Origin: Aquiflexum sp041749095
GTDB lineage: Bacteria; Bacteroidota; Bacteroidia; Cytophagales; Cyclobacteriaceae
Reading direction: 5' to 3'
NCBI RefSeq assembly: GCF_041749095.1
Contig: NZ_JBGTCA010000349.1
Location: 1 to 18,616, forward strand
Length of the DNA stretch: 18,616 nt
This document shows positions 15,332 through 18,616 of the stretch, piece after piece. The notes beneath the pieces are model-generated. The model did no database searches, was not told the origin of the DNA, and saw nothing but the letters and a program-made list of their open reading frames with translations. The translations under genes were made by a program, and so were the position numbers. Position 1 is the stretch's first letter, and every line of letters starts with the position of its first letter.

Positions 15332-16681
15332 ATGAAGCAACATAGAAGAAACTTCCTTAAAAAACTGGGAGCCACAGGAGCAGTTGCTGCTCTGAGTCCT
15401 ATAGTTTTCACCAATGAATCCACTGCAAAAGAATTTTTAGATAGATCCAATATTTTTGATAGTGAGAATACTTCGACACTACGCATTGCCCTTATCGGTG
15501 CCGGAATTATGGGGACTGAAGATACAAATACAGCCTTAAGGCATCCCAATGTGGAATTGGTTGCCGTCTGTGATTTGTATTTGGGAAGACTGGAATCTGC
15601 CAAACAAAAATGGGGGAGCCACCTTTTTGTAACCCAAGACCATAAAGAAATTCTGAAAAGAAAAGATGTGGATGCGGTAATTATCGCTACTTCAGACCAT
15701 TGGCACAAGCAAATTAGTATAGATGCAATGAATGCAGGAAAGCACGTTTACTGCGAAAAGCCCATGGTCCATTCGGTTAAAGAAGGTATGGATGTGATCA
15801 ATGCCTGGAAAAAATCCAATAAGGTAATGGTGGTGGGCAGTCAGGGTGTGTCCTCATTAGGAAATGAAAAAGCCAAGGAGCTATTGGCAGCAGGTGTCAT
15901 TGGTGACATGGTTTATGCCGAAGGTTTTTGGGCCAGAATGTCTCCCGAAGGAGCTTGGCAATATAACGTACCCAAAGACGGCAATGAACAAACGGTTGAT
16001 TGGAAAAGATATATTTCCAATACCACAAGCAGGGAATGGGATCCATTGAGGTTTTTCAGGTGGAGAAACTACCTTGATTATGGGACTGGTATGTCAGGTG
16101 ACCTTTTTGTACATCTTTTTTCAAGTTTACATTTCATTACAGATTCCTATGGCCCAAATAAAGTATCTGCAATGGGAGGCTTAAGATACTGGAAAGATGG
16201 CAGAGAAGTTCCGGATGTTTTGTTGGGAACGTTTGATTATCCTCAAACAGATCAGCATGCTGGTTTTAATTTGTCTCTCAGATGTAATTTCGTAGATGGT
16301 ACAAGTGGGACCACTTATCTGAGGATAGTTGGCACCAAAGGTTCTATGGATGTGAAATGGGAAGAGGTGGTTGTGAAAATGAATTCCACTGCCATGAGTG
16401 ATGATCCTTTTTTACAGGAACAAGCCAGGCTAAGAGGAGAAACAGAAACAAGGGCTAAAATCTTGCCTCCAAAAGAACAGGTTTATACAGCTGAAAGATC
16501 TTGGAAAGGTGCACACTATGACCATTTTGGAAATTGGTTTCATGCAATCAGAACGGGAGGTAAAGTTGCTGAGGATCCTGTTTTTGGTTTTAGAGCCGCA
16601 GCCCCGGCTTTGTTATGTAATGACAGTTATTTTCAGAATAAATTCATCAATTGGGATCCAGTAAATATGAAATTAATATAA
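15332..16681 (+). CDS. Tat-exported Gfo/Idh/MocA oxidoreductase of a 3-keto-sugar operon
   Basis: This 449-aa NAD(P)-dependent oxidoreductase carries a twin-arginine signal (HRRNFLKKLGATGAVAAL), indicating folded export to the periplasm. The Rossmann fold has G56-A-G58-I-M-G61 and VELVAVCDLY. The EKP motif is canonical (VYCEKPMV, residues 142-144). The substrate domain contains the TGMSGDLFVHLFSSLHFI block with a probable active-site histidine, and a late ERSWKGAHYDHFGNWFHAI block. It is the first gene of a compact operon, eight bases before a DUF1080 lipoprotein gene, with a second DUF1080 gene behind. Known members of this enzyme family oxidise or reduce sugars at C3, and DUF1080 proteins act on 3-keto-glycosides; so the likely role is oxidation of glycosides (or reduction of 3-keto sugars) in the periplasm. 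Direction and substrate are inferred. Confidence 0.92.
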   Translation: MKQHRRNFLKKLGATGAVAALSPIVFTNESTAKEFLDRSNIFDSENTSTLRIALIGAGIMGTEDTNTALRHPNVELVAVCDLYLGRLESAKQKWGSHLFVTQDHKEILKRKDVDAVIIATSDHWHKQISIDAMNAGKHVYCEKPMVHSVKEGMDVINAWKKSNKVMVVGSQGVSSLGNEKAKELLAAGVIGDMVYAEGFWARMSPEGAWQYNVPKDGNEQTVDWKRYISNTTSREWDPLRFFRWRNYLDYGTGMSGDLFVHLFSSLHFITDSYGPNKVSAMGGLRYWKDGREVPDVLLGTFDYPQTDQHAGFNLSLRCNFVDGTSGTTYLRIVGTKGSMDVKWEEVVVKMNSTAMSDDPFLQEQARLRGETETRAKILPPKEQVYTAERSWKGAHYDHFGNWFHAIRTGGKVAEDPVFGFRAAAPALLCNDSYFQNKFINWDPVNMKLI

Positions 16682-16689
16682 CCTAGAAC

Positions 16690-17445
16690 ATGAAAAATAA
16701 GATAATTGGATTGATGGTCCTGGCATGGTTTCTTAATGCATGTAGCACGGACAAAAAGGAAACAATTACCGATGAAGAAGAAGAAGTGATAGTTCCTGAT
16801 AACAGCCTGACTGATGATGAAAAATCTGCCGGATGGATGCTCCTTTTTGATGGAGTAAATACTGATGGTTGGAGAGCATTCAATGGAGAAGAATTTCCTG
16901 ACGGATGGGTTGTGGAGGATGGATCCCTTAAAGCATTAGGATTAGGGGGAGATATTGGGGGCGACATAGTCTTTGCACCAATGGATTTTGAAAATTTTGA
17001 GATGGAATTCACTTGGAAGATTGGTCCCGGCGGGAATAGTGGGGTATTTTATCATGTAATAGAAGACCCTAAGTATGCAGCTCCTTATGAAACAGGGCCG
17101 GAATACCAAGTTATAGATCAACTGGGATTTGAGCATCCTTTGGAGGATTGGCAGTCATTGGCTTCAGATTATGCGATGTATCCGGGAGATATTGAAGGCG
17201 TAGTCAAGCCTGCAGGAGAATGGAATGTGTCCAGGATTGTATTTTCTCAAAATAGTGCCAGTTATTGGTTAAATGGGAAGAAGACATTGGAATTCGTCCC
17301 TTATTCTGAAGATTGGATGGAAAGGAGAAACAGTGGTAAATGGGATGATTTCCCCGATTATGCCAAATCAAAAAGAGGATTAATCTCCTTACAGGACCAC
17401 GGAAGTGAGGCCTGGTTTAAAAACATAAAAATAAGACCGTTATGA
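16690..17445 (+). CDS. DUF1080 lipoprotein (3-keto-glycoside hydrolase/lyase family)
   Basis: This 251-aa envelope lipoprotein has a lipoprotein signal ending in LNAC, with Cys18 acylated. It is followed by a charged acidic linker (TDEEEEVIVPDN) that could act as a surface-export or spacer segment (inference). The DUF1080 (PF06439) concanavalin-like beta-sandwich runs from about residue 48 to the end, with family blocks GWMLLFDGVNTDGWRAF, WVVEDGSLKA, FEMEFTWKIGPGGNSGVFYH, ETGPEYQVIDQ, EWNVSRIVF, SYWLNGKKTLEF and RGLISLQDHGSEAWFKNIKI. PF06439 proteins are associated with cleavage of 3-keto-glycosides. Compared with the next gene it has a longer loop region (HPLEDWQSLASDYAMYPGD), so it is not a recent duplicate. 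It overlaps the next gene by four bases (ATGA), so the pair is translationally coupled. Confidence 0.92.
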   Translation: MKNKIIGLMVLAWFLNACSTDKKETITDEEEEVIVPDNSLTDDEKSAGWMLLFDGVNTDGWRAFNGEEFPDGWVVEDGSLKALGLGGDIGGDIVFAPMDFENFEMEFTWKIGPGGNSGVFYHVIEDPKYAAPYETGPEYQVIDQLGFEHPLEDWQSLASDYAMYPGDIEGVVKPAGEWNVSRIVFSQNSASYWLNGKKTLEFVPYSEDWMERRNSGKWDDFPDYAKSKRGLISLQDHGSEAWFKNIKIRPL

Positions 17446-18047
17446 AAAAATTAAATATTATTGCCTGTTCTGTGATTGTAGTATTATTAGCTTTTGCCTG
17501 TCAGGGAAATAAGGAAATATCTCTATTCAATGGTAAAGACCTTTCTGGATGGAATATATATGGAACTGAAAAATGGTATGTTGAAGATGGTCTATTAATT
17601 TCAGAAAGTGGGCCTGATAAGGAATATGGTTACTTAGGTACCAAGGAAGCCTATAAAGATTTTGAAATAAATCTTGAATTCAAGCAGGAAGCAGATGGAA
17701 ACAGTGGTGTATTTATAAGATCTACCGTTGATGGTACCAAAGTTTCAGGATGGCAGGTTGAGGTCGCTCCTCCGGGTCATGATACAGGTGGTATTTATGA
17801 ATCTTATGGCAGAGGTTGGTTGATTAAGCCTGACAAAGAAAAAGACAGTGTGTTAAAATATGGTGATTGGAATAATATGAAAATTGTGGTGCAAGGGGAT
17901 AGAGTTGTTTCTTATCTCAATGGGATTGAAATGGTAGATTTTTCAGATGAGAAAATAGGAAAAGGTGAAGGTGGGATTTTACTTCAGATTCACGATGGGG
18001 GAGGAATTAAGGTGTATTGGAGAAATATTGCACTAATACCCTTATAA
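17442..18047 (+). CDS. Second, shorter DUF1080 lipoprotein
   Basis: This 201-aa envelope lipoprotein has a signal ending in AFAC (Cys20). The DUF1080 fold starts almost at once: ISLFNGKDLSGWNIYGT, WYVEDGLLISES, FEINLEFKQEADGNSGVFIRS, GWQVEVAPPGHDTGGIYES, YGDWNNMKIVVQGDRVVSYL and GGILLQIHDGGGIKVYWRNI. The NSGVF block is shared with the upstream paralogue, but the middle is different: a short GGIYESYGRGWLIKP segment replaces the long insert. This suggests the two enzymes have different substrates or different steps, for example alpha versus beta linkages, or lyase versus hydratase-like steps (inference). It is translationally coupled to the upstream gene by an ATGA overlap and is the last gene of the operon; a strong terminator begins 27 bases after its stop. 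Confidence 0.92.
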   Translation: MKKLNIIACSVIVVLLAFACQGNKEISLFNGKDLSGWNIYGTEKWYVEDGLLISESGPDKEYGYLGTKEAYKDFEINLEFKQEADGNSGVFIRSTVDGTKVSGWQVEVAPPGHDTGGIYESYGRGWLIKPDKEKDSVLKYGDWNNMKIVVQGDRVVSYLNGIEMVDFSDEKIGKGEGGILLQIHDGGGIKVYWRNIALIPL

Positions 18048-18074
18048 TCTCAGATTCAAAATTATAGAATAAAT

Positions 18075-18114
18075 ATGTCGGCCGATCTTAAGATGGCTGG
18101 CATGTTTTATTTTT
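18075..18114 (+). terminator. Rho-independent terminator of the 3-keto-sugar operon
   Basis: ATGTCGGCC(g)ATC and GATGGCTGGCAT pair over about 12 bp, with two G-U wobbles, one bulged G (18084) and a TTAA loop (18088-18091). The stem ends at 18103 and is followed by TTTTATTTTT (18105-18114). It isolates the DUF1080 operon from the rRNA promoters downstream. Confidence 0.85.
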
Positions 18115-18167
18115 AGTATTGGTGTTCAGGAACATAAATCATGTTATGAAATTTATTTTTGATAGTT

Positions 18168-18199
18168 CTTTGTCTTTTAATAAAGGCTTGGCATCTTTG
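18168..18199 (+). promoter_or_regulatory. Candidate rRNA promoter P1
   Basis: CTTTG (18168-18172, with the -33 TTG at 18170-18172) is followed after exactly 19 bases by CATCTTTG (18192-18199), one mismatch from the Bacteroidota -7 consensus TAnnTTTG. The base pattern GCATCTTTGCAA is typical for strong promoters in this phylum. It lies about 335 bases before the 16S start. Confidence 0.6.
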
Positions 18200-18240
18200 C
18201 AATCCCAAAAGGGGGAACACAACACAAATGATAGGATATT

Positions 18241-18260
18241 AATTATTTTTTAAAATAATT
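18241..18260. repeat. Perfect AT-rich inverted repeat upstream of rRNA P2
   Basis: AATTATTTT and AAAATAATT form a perfect 9-bp inverted repeat with a TT spacer. It lies 24 bases before the P2 -7 box, i.e. where an UP element or an activator site would sit. The surrounding 60 bases are almost entirely A and T. Confidence 0.6.
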
Positions 18261-18284
18261 TCTCTTCTTTTAAAAATTATTGTT

Positions 18285-18292
18285 TACCTTTG
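18285..18292 (+). promoter_or_regulatory. Candidate rRNA promoter P2 (-7 box TACCTTTG)
   Basis: TACCTTTG matches TAnnTTTG exactly, in the context TTGTTTACCTTTGCAGTCC, which strongly resembles rRNA promoters of Bacteroidota. No exact -33 TTG is present 17-23 bases upstream; the AT-rich stretch and inverted repeat at 18241-18260 may compensate. Transcription would start near 18298-18302. Confidence 0.7.
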
Positions 18293-18299
18293 CAGTCCT

Positions 18300-18535
18300 G
18301 TTTAAAAAAGCGGGCGCCTAAAATCAGCTGAAAAAGTTCAGTTGGGACAGATTAAGCAAACGGCAACGGCCGTCACTGACGTGGGACATTCCCGGTCAAA
18401 AGTTCATTGAAATGTTGAAGACAAAACGAATGAGAATCTGTTCTGATCTGTAAAGAGAAAGTTCGGAGGATAATAAATGGAAAATAAACGGGGCAGGAAA
18501 CATGCCACCTGAAAAACGGTGGCGAAACAAACTAT
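18300..18535 (+). other. Structured rRNA leader
   Basis: This transcribed leader of about 235 bases has no credible ORF. Structures seen: a hairpin CAGCTGAA-AAAG-TTCAGTTG (18325-18344, eight pairs with one G-U) just after P2; an 8-base palindrome ACGGCCGT (18366-18373); a boxA-like AGTTCATTGAAA (18401-18412), weak; and a perfect 6-bp hairpin GCCACC-(8-base loop)-GGTGGC (18504-18523) directly before 16S. The last may be part of rRNA processing or antitermination. The distal processing stem cannot be tested as the 16S 3' side is outside the window. Confidence 0.55.

Positions 18536-18616
<81 letters not shown>

Overview
The window is chromosomal DNA from a member of the Bacteroidota, most likely order Cytophagales and plausibly family Cyclobacteriaceae. 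The evidence is the protein content (DivIC, outer-membrane barrel, BNR/VPS10-like secreted protein, Tat-exported Gfo/Idh/MocA oxidoreductases, DUF1080 and DUF4397 lipoproteins), the lack of Shine-Dalgarno sequences, -7 promoter boxes of the form TAnnTTTG, and a 16S rRNA start of Bacteroidota type. The family-level assignment is inference.

Layout. Positions 1-2784 (minus) hold a large secreted Asp-box/VPS10-like protein whose stop codon is the first three bases of the window. Positions 3171-5712 (plus) are a tight cluster: divIC overlapping a small predicted outer-membrane barrel gene, then a serine O-acetyltransferase and a cysteine synthase joined by an ATGA overlap, which are the two steps from serine to cysteine. 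Positions 5770-7958 (minus) hold a DUF4397 lipoprotein and a Tat-exported Gfo/Idh/MocA oxidoreductase, each with its own hairpin-plus-U-tract terminator. A six-bladed kelch protein (8152-9114, plus) is divergent from that oxidoreductase and overlaps by 11 bp the convergent Ldh-family dehydrogenase (9104-10180, minus), which follows a short Ppx/GppA phosphatase (10225-11181, minus). Positions 11343-15135 (plus) carry an acyl-CoA carboxylase beta subunit, a degenerate four-helix-bundle gene remnant, an M42 aminopeptidase and a BtuF-like metal/cobalamin receptor without a signal peptide.

Positions 15332-18047 (plus) form one compact operon: a Tat-exported Gfo/Idh/MocA oxidoreductase followed by two different DUF1080 lipoproteins and a strong terminator. 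DUF1080 (PF06439) is linked to 3-keto-glycoside cleavage and Gfo/Idh/MocA enzymes to sugar C3 oxidation, so the set reads as an envelope pathway for oxidative glycoside breakdown. This is the most interesting protein-coding system in the window.

The last ~490 bases are an rRNA operon control region: two candidate promoters, an AT-rich perfect inverted repeat, a structured leader and the first ~81 bases of 16S rRNA, cut by the window edge. I saw no IS element, CRISPR array, tRNA or phage gene. Most of the window is ordinary core genome. The accessory-looking parts are the four-helix-bundle remnant and a few short intergenic repeats.
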